DNA of 14,558 nucleotides from Desulfobacterales bacterium (GTDB taxonomy: Bacteria > Desulfobacterota > Desulfobulbia > Desulfobulbales > BM004): NCBI GenBank assembly GCA_030621655.1, contig JAUXHH010000018.1:1-14558 (forward strand). The letters run 5' to 3'. The notes beneath the pieces are model-generated. The model worked only from the letters and a program-made list of their open reading frames with translations. It was not told the DNA's origin and made no database searches. Positions 1-7,119 of this stretch are shown one piece after another. Made by a program: the position numbers and the translations under genes. Positions within the stretch are counted from its first letter, which is position 1, and every line of letters starts with the position of its first letter.

Positions 1-1
1 T

Positions 2-238
2 AAGAATAATCCGCTGGAAAATGAAAAAAGCCGGGAAGCCAAAAGAAGACTTTTTGATCATGTAATGACTCTTGGCGGAACCCTGTCAGGAGAGCACGGC
101 ATCGGTATTACCAAGGCCCCTTTTCTGTCCCTGGAGCTTGATGAGACATCTCTGGCAATCATGGAGAAAATCAAAACTCTCTTTGATCCCAACAATATTT
201 TGAATCCTGGAAAGATTTTTAGCATAAAAAGCCATTGA
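2..238 (+). CDS. FAD-linked oxidase (GlcD-type), C-terminal fragment
   Basis: This is the last 78 codons of a gene that begins before the window; the reading frame is open from base 2 and ends at TGA 236-238. The translation contains GGTLSGEHGIG (about residues 24-34 of the fragment) followed by FDPNNILNPGKIF near the end. Both are hallmarks of the C-terminal domain of FAD-linked oxidases of the glycolate / D-lactate dehydrogenase GlcD family. The GEHGIG loop belongs to the FAD/substrate region, and the 'DPNNILNPGKIF' tail closes nearly every family member. These flavoenzymes oxidise 2-hydroxyacids such as D-lactate or glycolate and pass electrons to iron-sulfur partners or quinones. The substrate cannot be told from this fragment, because the FAD-binding half is missing. 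No terminator hairpin is seen between it and rpsU. Confidence 0.85.
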   Translation, partial: KNNPLENEKSREAKRRLFDHVMTLGGTLSGEHGIGITKAPFLSLELDETSLAIMEKIKTLFDPNNILNPGKIFSIKSH

Positions 239-288
239 CAGAAATTGCTTTTCCCTTTAATATCTGCGACTTTCGTTTTGGAAATATA

Positions 289-317
289 TTGATATTTTAA
301 GGTAATTTCGTTATTTT
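289..317 (+). promoter_or_regulatory. putative sigma70 promoter for rpsU
   Basis: TTGATA at 289-294 matches the -35 consensus at five of six positions. TATTTT at 312-317 matches the -10 at four of six, with a 17-base spacer. The element lies about 40 bases before the rpsU start in very AT-rich DNA, where chance matches are common, so support is modest. Confidence 0.3.
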
Positions 318-358
318 ATATTATTATTAACCATTTGTTAAAAGAAGCTGGAGAGAAA

Positions 359-547
359 ATGATAGAAGTTGAAGTAAGGGGTGATATTGAGTATGCCATC
401 AGGCAGCTGAAGAAAAAGCTTCAGATGGATGGCATTAAACGGGAATTGAAACGCCGTGAGTATTACGAGAAACCGAGTGTGAAAAAGCGTCGGAAGCAGG
501 CTGAAGCCAAGCGCAAAATGCGAAAGTTCAGGCATCGTTCATCGTAA
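359..547 (+). CDS. rpsU: 30S ribosomal protein S21
   Basis: The 62-residue product is the small-subunit protein S21, which sits on the 30S platform near the mRNA exit and helps initiation. The sequence starts MIEVEVRGDIEYAIRQLKKK and contains the family signature REYYEKPSVKKRRKQAEAKR, followed by a very basic tail; the length fits the short S21 forms. I chose ATG 359 rather than the in-frame TTG at 335 because GGAG at 350-353 lies five bases before it and because family members start at this methionine. The gene follows a flavoenzyme gene and precedes a Xer recombinase gene by 60 bases on the same strand, so co-transcription with the latter is possible. A candidate promoter lies at 289-317. 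Confidence 0.95.
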   Translation: MIEVEVRGDIEYAIRQLKKKLQMDGIKRELKRREYYEKPSVKKRRKQAEAKRKMRKFRHRSS

Positions 548-607
548 AGCGTTGATACTACTCTGCAGTCTCAGCCCGGTGACATTGTATCATGAATAAC
601 ATGGCGA

Positions 608-1591
608 ATGGCTGACAGGGCGAAAAAAAATTTCAAGAAGCGCTCCCAGGCAAATGGGGGCGTCAATGAACCATCTTCAAAGCAGAATTTACTTTATTCC
701 TACCAGGATTTATTCCTCAAATATTTATCAGCAGTCCGCCGCCTGGCACCCAACACCTATAACCTATCTTACCGTTACGATCTCAATACCTTTGCAGCGT
801 TCATAGAGAAAAAGGCTATTGAAGACCTGAAGCAAATTGATAAGTCTGACATCAGGGATTATATCTCCTGGTGCAGAATCAGTCGCCTTTCGTCTCGTTC
901 GATTTCCAGGAGAATATCTACGTTAAGAGGTTTTTTCAGGTTCCTGTTGGCTGAAAATTATATTGACTCGGATCCTACCTCCATGATTGAACATCCCAAG
1001 CTGGGAAGAATCCTGCCTAAAGCATTAACAGTTAATGAGGTGGATGCTCTTTTGGCAGTTTCTGAAAGGCTGGACAACGGCAAGCCGCTTGAAGCCAGAA
1101 ATCATGTGATGCTTCACCTGTTGTATGCCACAGGGCTCAGGGTGTCTGAACTGGTAAAACTGCCGCTGATCAGCTTCAACCGTCACAGCGGTAACTTGCG
1201 CGTGCTGGGCAAGGGAAACAAGGAGAGGCTTGTGCCCATAGGGGAACAGGCCAGTGTATTGCTTGAGGAATATCTGGATCATGTCAGGCGGCAGCTGCTG
1301 CGCGGCAAAACAAGTCCGTCACTTTTTATAACCGGACAGGGTAAGGCAATGACAAGAAATCGTTATTGGCAGATACTGAAGGATATTGGCAGGCAGGCAG
1401 GCATCACTAAGAATATCAGCCCCCACGCACTCAGGCATTCCTTTGCAACGCATCTCCTGGAAAACGGAGCTGATCTCCGTTCAGTTCAGCTCATGCTGGG
1501 ACATTCAGATATCTCTACAACGCAGCTCTATACGCATATTGAACGCAGCCGTCTCAAAGGTATTCATAAGAAGTTCCATCCACGCGGATGA
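608..1591 (+). CDS. XerC/XerD-family tyrosine recombinase
   Basis: The 327-residue protein is a site-specific tyrosine recombinase of the Xer type. Such enzymes resolve chromosome dimers at dif sites near the replication terminus, usually with FtsK. An N-terminal SAM-like core-binding domain spans about residues 28-120 and the catalytic domain about 135-320. All six catalytic residues can be placed: R178 in ATGLRVSEL, K202 in GKGNKERLVP, H273 and R276 in SPHALRHSFATHLL, H299 in LGHSDISTTQLYTH, and the nucleophile Y308. Their spacing matches E. coli XerD exactly (R to K 24, H to H 26, H to Y 9). There are no phage or integron genes nearby and the N-terminus is about 25 residues longer than classical XerD, so a housekeeping Xer is likeliest. 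I cannot tell XerC from XerD. No strong ribosome binding site precedes ATG 608. Confidence 0.88.
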   Translation: MADRAKKNFKKRSQANGGVNEPSSKQNLLYSYQDLFLKYLSAVRRLAPNTYNLSYRYDLNTFAAFIEKKAIEDLKQIDKSDIRDYISWCRISRLSSRSISRRISTLRGFFRFLLAENYIDSDPTSMIEHPKLGRILPKALTVNEVDALLAVSERLDNGKPLEARNHVMLHLLYATGLRVSELVKLPLISFNRHSGNLRVLGKGNKERLVPIGEQASVLLEEYLDHVRRQLLRGKTSPSLFITGQGKAMTRNRYWQILKDIGRQAGITKNISPHALRHSFATHLLENGADLRSVQLMLGHSDISTTQLYTHIERSRLKGIHKKFHPRG

Positions 1592-1666
1592 TTGTCATGG
1601 TGCATATACGACTGCATTTGCTTGTTGGCAATCCTGCACCTATTGGATAAGATTGTATAAATATTG

Positions 1667-1761
1667 AAAATTGAAGAGTGAAGATTGAAGATTGCCAGTA
1701 TAATAAACTACTGATGATAGGCAGAAGATTTTTTGTCGATTAATTTTCAATGTTCAATTTT
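1667..1761. repeat. AT-rich imperfect inverted repeat
   Basis: The arms are 1667-1688 and 1740-1761. The left arm matches the reverse complement of the right arm at 18 of 22 positions, beginning with the shared word AAAATTGAA. The left arm also contains near-tandem words (ATTGAAAATTGAA, GTGAAGATTGAAGATTG). The intervening 51 bases show no ORF. It resembles dispersed palindromic elements of many environmental proteobacterial genomes. A second hairpin follows at 1772-1794: stem ATCGGGT/ACCCGAT, seven perfect pairs with a nine-base loop. It has no T-run, so it is not a classical terminator. The xer-to-fusion gap (1592-1832) holds nothing else I can identify. Confidence 0.5.
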
Positions 1762-1832
1762 TCTGTCAATCATCGGGTTGTTTCGTTACCCGATAAATCT
1801 TCAATGTATTTGACCCGTTGGACCCTTTATTT

Positions 1833-4484
1833 ATGGAAGTTATCACTACCCACATGAATGCTGATTTTGACAGCCTTGCCTCCATGGTGGCTGCCAAGAA
1901 ATTCTATCCTGATGCGGTCATGGCATTCGCAGGTTCTCAGGAAAAGAACATCAGGGAGTTCTTTGTCCAGTCAAGCCAATATTTTCTCGATTTCAAACGC
2001 CAGAAACAGATTCCCCTCAACAAAGTTACAAAACTCATTCTTGTTGATACACGCCAGGCAAGACGGTTGGGTAATTTTGCCAAATGTCTGGAAAATCCAG
2101 GTATTGAAATCCATATATATGACCATCATCCAGATTCTCCTAGTGATTTGAAAGGGGATGTGGAGGTCATCAGGCCGGTGGGTTCTACTTCAACGATTTT
2201 TACGCAATTGTTCCGGGAAAAGGGAATATCTCTTACCAGTGATGAGGCAACACTTCTTTCCATGGGAATTTATGAGGATACGGGATCGTTCAACTATGTA
2301 ACCACAACGCCCCATGACCTTGAGGCAGCCGCCTGGCTCCTTGAGCAGGGAGCCAACCTGCATACTGTTTCCCAGTCGATTTCACGTGAACTTACCGTTC
2401 AGCAACTGGGACTTTTAAACGACCTCATAAAATCGGCAATAAATTATACCATCCAGGGAATTGATATCGCAGTAGCCAAGATCGCTCTTGAAAAATACGT
2501 GGATGAATTTGCTCTGCTGGTCAGGCATTTTATGGTCATGGAAAACCTGAATGTTTTGTTTGCCCTTGCCGGTATGGAGGAAAGGATTTATCTCATTGCC
2601 CGGAGTCGTGTGCCTGAGGTCAATGTCGGTGAGATTGCCAGGGATTTCGGCGGTGGGGGGCATGCCTCGGCAGCCTCAGCAACGGTGAAAGACATGACCA
2701 TGATTGAGGCGGAAGAAAAGCTTGTCCGTCTTCTCAACAAACATGTCCGCCCCCAAAGCCTTGCCGGAGAGTTGATGTCTCATCCGGTAATTACGGCGCC
2801 TCCTGATATTTCGATAAAAAATGCTAACCAGGTATTAACCAGATATAATATTACGGTTTTGCCCGTTGTCCGGAAAAAATCAAAGTTGCTCGGTATAATC
2901 TCAAGGCGTGTGGCGGAGAAGGCTATTTTTCATAATTTAGGAGATCTGCCGGTCAGTGATTATATGACCACGGATGTTATTACCCTGCCAAGTTCTGCAT
3001 CGTTGGCCGATATTCAGGAATTGATCATCGAACATCGGCAGCGTTTGATCCCGGTAGTGGACGATGAAGAGTTACAGGGAGTTATTACCCGGACCGATCT
3101 TCTCAATCTGCTCATCAACGACCCGGCCTATCAGCCCAAAAACCTGATTTCAGATGATGACCGTTCTTATATTGAGCGGCACAGGAATGTAAACAGCCTT
3201 GTTGTCGAGGTTCTCAACAAGGAGGTGATTATTCTCCTGCGGACCATCGGTGAGGTGGCGGAAGAAAATGGCTATACTGTCTATGCAGTGGGAGGGTTTG
3301 TCCGTGATCTTCTGCTGCGCACAAAAAATTTCGATCTGGATATTGTGGTTGAGGGTGATGGCATTAAATTCGCCAAAAAGCTTGCTGAACACTTTGGCGG
3401 TGCAGTCCGCACCCATGAAAAATTCAGCACAGCTCTGGTCATCATGCCTGATGGGTTTAACATTGATGTGGCAACTGCCCGGCTTGAATATTATGAGTAT
3501 CCTGCTGCCATGCCGACAGTGGAGCTTTCCTCCTTGAAACTTGACCTGTACCGCCGCGATTTTACCATTAATGCCATGGCCATTAATTTGAATCCGGAAA
3601 AATTCGGCACTCTGGTGGACTTTTTCAACTGCCAGACAGATATAAAAGAACGGAGTATAAGGATTTTGCACAACTTAAGCTTTGTGGAGGATCCCACACG
3701 TATTTTCAGGGCAATTCGTTTTGAACAGCGTATGGGATTTACCATTGGCAAGCATACGGAAAAGCTTCTGAAAAATGCGGTTAAAATGAACCTGTTCAAC
3801 CGGTTTTTCGGGCATCGCTGTTTTACAGAGTTAAAACTTATCTTTTCTGAGGAGAATCCCATTCCAGCCATTCGCAGAATGGCTGAATTTGACCTGCTGA
3901 AATTTATTCTTCCCGGGCTAAAATTTGATAAACCTATGGAGCGAAATTTAGCCGAAACCCAGCGTGCCATGGCCTGGTACAAACTGCTTTACCTTGATGA
4001 ATCCTGCCATCAGTGGCTTGTGTACCTGTTTGCCATCCTTGCGAAATCTACGTACAGCGATTTAAAGGTCTTCTGTATTAAATTTGAATTTACGGAACGG
4101 CATAAAAACGAGCTTTTAAAGGAAAAGGAAGCTACAGACAAGATCCTGAAGGAATTGGGCAGGAACAGGAGACTGCGTGTCAGCGAGATTTACTGGCTGC
4201 TGCAGGAACGCAGCCATGAAAGTCTCCTTTATCTTATTGCCATGGCCAGGAAAAAAACAGCGAAAAAGGCGGTTTCACATTTTGTCACACACCTGCGGCA
4301 TTATAAAACTCATATTCAGGGGGTGGACCTGAAAAAAATGGGTTATAAGAGCGGGCCAATCTATAAAACCATCCTGAACCATCTGCTTGAGGCAAAACTG
4401 GATGGAGAAGTGGAAAGCAGGGCAGATGAGATTAAATTTGTCAAGCGCAAGTATGCTGGACACTTAAAAAGTTCTAAATCATAA
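1833..4484 (+). CDS. DHH phosphoesterase / CBS pair / tRNA nucleotidyltransferase (poly(A) polymerase family) fusion
   Basis: The 883-residue fusion joins three modules. First, a DHH/DHHA1 phosphoesterase (about 1-310, RecJ/NrnA type) keeps its likely metal ligands: H7, D11 and D13 in THMNADFDS, D72, D97-H98-H99, D149 and the GGGGH at 273-277. Second, two CBS domains (about 314-369 and 376-427) usually bind adenine nucleotides and regulate. Third, a class II nucleotidyltransferase (about 480 to the end) has VGGFVRD at 486-492, metal-binding D501 and D503 in DLDIV, RRDFTINA from 574, and EDPTR at 619-623, the NTP-selecting motif D. This architecture is known in Aquifex and Desulfobacterota, where related enzymes add the terminal A of tRNA CCA ends or act as poly(A) polymerases; which one applies here is undetermined. 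I prefer ATG 1833 to TTG 1818 because the family starts at MEVITTH. Neither has a clear ribosome binding site. Confidence 0.9.
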   Translation: MEVITTHMNADFDSLASMVAAKKFYPDAVMAFAGSQEKNIREFFVQSSQYFLDFKRQKQIPLNKVTKLILVDTRQARRLGNFAKCLENPGIEIHIYDHHPDSPSDLKGDVEVIRPVGSTSTIFTQLFREKGISLTSDEATLLSMGIYEDTGSFNYVTTTPHDLEAAAWLLEQGANLHTVSQSISRELTVQQLGLLNDLIKSAINYTIQGIDIAVAKIALEKYVDEFALLVRHFMVMENLNVLFALAGMEERIYLIARSRVPEVNVGEIARDFGGGGHASAASATVKDMTMIEAEEKLVRLLNKHVRPQSLAGELMSHPVITAPPDISIKNANQVLTRYNITVLPVVRKKSKLLGIISRRVAEKAIFHNLGDLPVSDYMTTDVITLPSSASLADIQELIIEHRQRLIPVVDDEELQGVITRTDLLNLLINDPAYQPKNLISDDDRSYIERHRNVNSLVVEVLNKEVIILLRTIGEVAEENGYTVYAVGGFVRDLLLRTKNFDLDIVVEGDGIKFAKKLAEHFGGAVRTHEKFSTALVIMPDGFNIDVATARLEYYEYPAAMPTVELSSLKLDLYRRDFTINAMAINLNPEKFGTLVDFFNCQTDIKERSIRILHNLSFVEDPTRIFRAIRFEQRMGFTIGKHTEKLLKNAVKMNLFNRFFGHRCFTELKLIFSEENPIPAIRRMAEFDLLKFILPGLKFDKPMERNLAETQRAMAWYKLLYLDESCHQWLVYLFAILAKSTYSDLKVFCIKFEFTERHKNELLKEKEATDKILKELGRNRRLRVSEIYWLLQERSHESLLYLIAMARKKTAKKAVSHFVTHLRHYKTHIQGVDLKKMGYKSGPIYKTILNHLLEAKLDGEVESRADEIKFVKRKYAGHLKSSKS

Positions 4485-4525
4485 ACAGCGCCCCGATGAT
4501 ATCAATATGCTACAAACGGGATACG

Positions 4526-4555
4526 TGTCCGCATCGTGTTTTTTCGATGCCGACA
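4526..4555. other. imperfect hairpin between convergent genes
   Basis: TGTCC-GCATCG (4526-4536) and CGATGC-CGACA (4545-4555) pair around the loop TGTTTTTT, with one C/C mismatch. It lies between the stop codons of the fusion gene and citrate synthase. No T-run follows on either strand, so it is at best a non-canonical transcription end for the two convergent genes. Confidence 0.3.
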
Positions 4556-4591
4556 ACTATCCTTTAAAGAAAACAGGAAAATCCAAGTAAA

Positions 4592-5926
4592 TCAGTAAAT
4601 ATCCGGCTCTTCCCTGTCTTCTTTGGCACGGTCCTGCATGTGGATATATGGGCGGTGTTTAGGACCGACATAGATCTGGCGGGGCCTGCCGATTCGCCAA
4701 TTGGGGTCATCCCACATCTCTTTCCAGTGGGCTATCCAGCCCGGCAACCTGCCTAAGGCAAACATTACCGTGAACATGTTGCTTGGGATGCCCAAAGCCC
4801 GATAGATAATTCCGCTGTAAAAATCGACATTGGGATAGAGGTTGCGTTCAATGAAATATTCATCATTGAGTGTCACCTCTTCCAACTCCTTGGCAATGTC
4901 AAGCAGCGGGTCGGAGACTTTTAAGGAGACCAGGACATCATCGCAGGCCTTTTTAATTATCCTGCTCCGGGGGTCATGATTCTTGTATACTCTGTGGCCA
5001 AACCCTACGAGTCGGAAGGGATCATTGGGATCCTTGGCGCGATCGATATAGGTCTGGTAATCACCATCTGATGCGTAAATGTTTTCAAGCATCTCCACAA
5101 CAGCCTGGTTGGCGCCGCCATGCAGAGGGCCCCACAAAGCGCTGATCCCTGCTGAGATCGAAGCATAAAGATTCACCCTGGCGCTGCCCACCAGCCGCAC
5201 AGTGGAGGTGGAGCAGTTCTGTTCATGGTCGGCATGCAGTATGAGAATTTTATTTATGGCTGAAACCACATCCGGGTTGATCTCATAGGGCTTCACAGGA
5301 GAGTCAAACATCATGTTGAGAAAATTTGCACAGTAGGAGAGATCATGCCTGGGGTATACTAGAGGCCAGCCCATTGATTTCTTATAGGTGAAAGCGGCAA
5401 TTGTCCGGACCTTGGAGATAAGGCGCGTGGCCATGATATCAATATCTTCATAAGGGTTTGCCGCCATTTCCGGGTAGAAATTGGAGAGTGAGTTGACCAT
5501 TGAGGACAGAATAGCCATGGGAGCTGTATTGGGCGGGAAGTGATCGAAAAAGTGGATCATATCCTCGTGGATCAGTGCGAAACGGCTGAGGAGCTGTTTG
5601 AATTTAACCAGTTCTTCCTCTGTAGGCAGAAAGCCATGCAGAAGAAGATAAGCTACTTCTACAAACGAGCAGTTGGCAGCCAGGTCTTCAATGGCATAGC
5701 CTCTGTAATTCAGGATCCCTTTACTACCCTCGAGATAGGTGATACCACTGGCACAGGAGCCGGTGTTCATGTAGCCGCTGTCCAGGGTGATATACCCGGT
5801 TTCCTTGCGCAGATCGCGTATGTCAATTGCCCTTTCTCCCTCTGTTCCTTCTACGATCGGCAGGGAGTATGTTTTGCCTTCTATGGTTAGTTCTGCAGTT
5901 TTATCAGTAAAAAATTTATCTTTCAT
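4592..5926 (-). CDS. gltA: citrate synthase
   Basis: The 444-residue enzyme condenses oxaloacetate and acetyl-CoA to citrate, the entry step of the TCA cycle, in the cytoplasm. The active-site landmarks are all present: LHADHEQNCSTS (H231, H234), GPLHGGANQ with catalytic H269, GFGHRVYKNHDPR with H311 and R320, and NVDFYSG with catalytic D368. The HADHEQN motif and the roughly 440-residue length with an N-terminal beta domain (about 1-60, starting with TAELTIEGKTYSLP) point to the hexameric type I enzyme of Gram-negative bacteria, which is often inhibited by NADH. The start at 5926 is supported by AAAGG about nine bases upstream on the minus strand. The gene stands alone: it converges with the fusion gene and diverges from thiE across about 200 bases. 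The gltA symbol reflects the type I family rather than proven orthology. Confidence 0.95.
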   Translation of the reverse strand: MKDKFFTDKTAELTIEGKTYSLPIVEGTEGERAIDIRDLRKETGYITLDSGYMNTGSCASGITYLEGSKGILNYRGYAIEDLAANCSFVEVAYLLLHGFLPTEEELVKFKQLLSRFALIHEDMIHFFDHFPPNTAPMAILSSMVNSLSNFYPEMAANPYEDIDIMATRLISKVRTIAAFTYKKSMGWPLVYPRHDLSYCANFLNMMFDSPVKPYEINPDVVSAINKILILHADHEQNCSTSTVRLVGSARVNLYASISAGISALWGPLHGGANQAVVEMLENIYASDGDYQTYIDRAKDPNDPFRLVGFGHRVYKNHDPRSRIIKKACDDVLVSLKVSDPLLDIAKELEEVTLNDEYFIERNLYPNVDFYSGIIYRALGIPSNMFTVMFALGRLPGWIAHWKEMWDDPNWRIGRPRQIYVGPKHRPYIHMQDRAKEDREEPDIY

Positions 5927-6056
5927 ATTTGTTAACCTTTGGCTACGTATGTCCAGGAGAGTAATACACTAAATGTGAAACTCATTATGCTGCCTTATTT
6001 TCAAGCTTCACGGTGACCGGCCAACTCTATAAATGAAATTATTTCTGTTGCCCGGG

Positions 6057-6085
6057 ATGACTTTTAATTGCAAACTATTTATTAT
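6057..6085 (+). promoter_or_regulatory. putative sigma70 promoter for thiE
   Basis: ATGACT at 6057-6062 (four of six to TTGACA) and TATTAT at 6080-6085 (five of six to TATAAT) are separated by 17 bases. Transcription would start near 6092, giving a leader of about 44 bases. That is too short for a TPP riboswitch, and no THI-box CTGAGA core is seen in the divergent region 5927-6135. Confidence 0.35.
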
Positions 6086-6135
6086 AGAGGAAAAAGAATA
6101 TTCGAGCAACTATTTAGACTTTTATGAGGCAATTG

Positions 6136-6810
6136 ATGGTCCCTGAACATGCGAGCTACCAGGAAAAGTTAATTTTTTTCCGTGAAAAGGTCACCATATA
6201 TCCTGTTTCCTGTGAACCCCTGGCAAATGGCCGTTCAGATATTGAGTGGCTTGAGGGAGTTCTTGCAGGCGGGGCAAAAATAGTACAGCTCAGGGATAAG
6301 TATTCCGATGACCGTGTCCTATATCAAAAAGCCTTGATTTTCAGGGAGAAAACAAATGAGGCTGGCGCGCTGTTTATTGTCAATAACCGCTTGGATATTG
6401 CCCTTTTAGCGGGTGCTGACGGGATTCACCTGGGTAATAATGATCTGCCGGCTGAAAAGGTGAGAGAGCTTGGGCCGGAATTGATTATCGGTGTCTCGTG
6501 CAACAAGCCGGAACAGGCAGCAACAGCAAAAGAACGGGGTGCTTCCTATTTTAATATCGGACCCATTTACAGAACAGAAACAAAGAAAAACCTGACACCT
6601 TTTCTGGGATCGGATGCAATTGAGTCGTTTTCATCGCTTTGTAATTTGCCATTCACTGTAATGGGAGGGGTGAAGCGGGATCATATCCAGGATCTTGTTG
6701 CAAAAGGAGCACACCGTATTGCCGTTGTTACAGCCCTTACCCAGGCGACGGATATAGCTGCAGAAACACGGTACTGGATTAACGAAATCGACAGAGCATC
6801 CGCACAATGA
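6136..6810 (+). CDS. thiE: thiamine phosphate synthase (ThiE family)
   Basis: The product (224 residues from ATG 6136) is a TIM-barrel enzyme that joins HMP pyrophosphate to thiazole phosphate to make thiamine phosphate. The landmarks run in family order: VQLRDK (QLRDK at 51-55), FIVNNRLDIALLAGADGIHL with D103 in GNND, GVSCN with S121, FNIGPIYRTETKK (phosphate loop, 142-151) and MGGV (GG at 177-178). Two ThiE positions are non-standard: the usual NDR reads NNR (83-85), so one Mg-binding aspartate is asparagine, and the PTxTK loop reads RTETK. I prefer ATG 6136 because GAGG at 6126-6129 sits six bases before it; ATG 6124, four codons earlier, has no ribosome binding site and remains possible. 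No other thi gene is nearby, so a TenI-like ThiE relative is a small alternative. Confidence 0.85.
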   Translation: MVPEHASYQEKLIFFREKVTIYPVSCEPLANGRSDIEWLEGVLAGGAKIVQLRDKYSDDRVLYQKALIFREKTNEAGALFIVNNRLDIALLAGADGIHLGNNDLPAEKVRELGPELIIGVSCNKPEQAATAKERGASYFNIGPIYRTETKKNLTPFLGSDAIESFSSLCNLPFTVMGGVKRDHIQDLVAKGAHRIAVVTALTQATDIAAETRYWINEIDRASAQ

Positions 6811-6835
6811 TCAGATAACTAGATGTATTAAACAA

Positions 6836-6881
6836 CCACCAGGTGAAGCTGGCGGATTTAATATTGTGGACTGAAAGTCCA
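6836..6881. repeat. two adjacent hairpins downstream of thiE
   Basis: Hairpin one is CCACCAG (6836-6842) and CTGGCGG (6849-6855), seven pairs with one mismatch around GTGAAG. Hairpin two is TGGACT-GAA-AGTCCA (6867-6881), six perfect pairs, followed by GCTTTT, so it might act as a weak terminator for thiE. The second hairpin shares its CTGAAAG core with the hairpin at 7043-7055. The pair may be part of a small mobile or palindromic element. Confidence 0.4.
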
Positions 6882-6923
6882 GCTTTTGACCAGCTAACCG
6901 GTTTCCGTATTACATGAACCGCA

Positions 6924-7027
6924 GAATATTGAATAAAGAATTCCGAATATCGAAGGAAGGTACTCTCTCAATTAATAAATCTTCCGTCCTTCATCATTCA
7001 TTATTCCCTGTTCGATATTCTATATTC
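6924..7027. repeat. imperfect palindromic repeat (GAATAT/GAAGGAAGG type)
   Basis: The left arm (6924-6962) contains GAATATTGAATA, GAATATCGAAGGAAGG and related words. The reverse complement of the right arm (6981-7027) starts GAATATAGAATATCGAA and runs through GAATAATGAATG to GAAGGACGGAAG. The arms align with small gaps around an AT-rich loop of about 20 bases. It holds no ORF. In composition it looks like a dispersed, BOX-like palindromic element, and it lies between two sets of small hairpins. With those hairpins it fills most of the 309-base gap between thiE and the next gene. Confidence 0.5.
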
Positions 7028-7042
7028 AAAAAAATCAACTGC

Positions 7043-7080
7043 TAGCTGAAAGCTACCCGTCTAAAGACGGGGGTTTAAAC
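7043..7080. repeat. paired hairpins resembling an IS200/IS605-type element end
   Basis: TAGCT-GAA-AGCTA (7043-7055) is followed directly by CCCGTC-TAAA-GACGGG (7056-7071), both perfect, and then by the eight-base palindrome GTTTAAAC (7073-7080). On the minus strand the second reads CCCGTC-TTTA-GACGGG, a shape often seen at subterminal hairpins of IS200/IS605 (TnpA/TnpB) elements. No transposase or tnpB ORF is present, so this would be a remnant or a non-autonomous copy. Alternatively it is a leader structure of the next gene, whose ribosome binding site starts 28 bases after hairpin two. Confidence 0.35.
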
Positions 7081-7119
7081 CAATAACTCGGGCTAATGAA
7101 AGGAGGAATTCTGAAATAT

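Noticed and set aside
608..1591. Integrase of a mobile element or integron
   Set aside because: There is no attachment site, cargo or phage gene around it, and the catalytic spacing equals housekeeping XerD.
1599..1622. A dif-like sequence (GGTGCATATACGACTGCATTTG) just after the xer gene
   Set aside because: Only the first few bases resemble the XerC half-site. The central spacing and XerD half do not match, and dif is usually far from xer genes.
3150..3671. Long open frame on the minus strand (173 codons)
   Set aside because: It lies wholly inside the nucleotidyltransferase coding region on the opposite strand and shows no family motif; it is a shadow frame.
4526..4555. Hairpin between the fusion gene and citrate synthase as an intrinsic terminator
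   Set aside because: The T-run is in the loop rather than after the stem, on either strand, so it was kept only as a hairpin.
5927..6135. A TPP riboswitch upstream of thiE
   Set aside because: No CTGAGA-type THI-box core or paired P4/P5 elements could be found, and the likely leader is short.
6811..7119. CRISPR array
   Set aside because: The repeats are inverted and irregular, with no regularly spaced direct repeats or spacers, and no cas gene is present.
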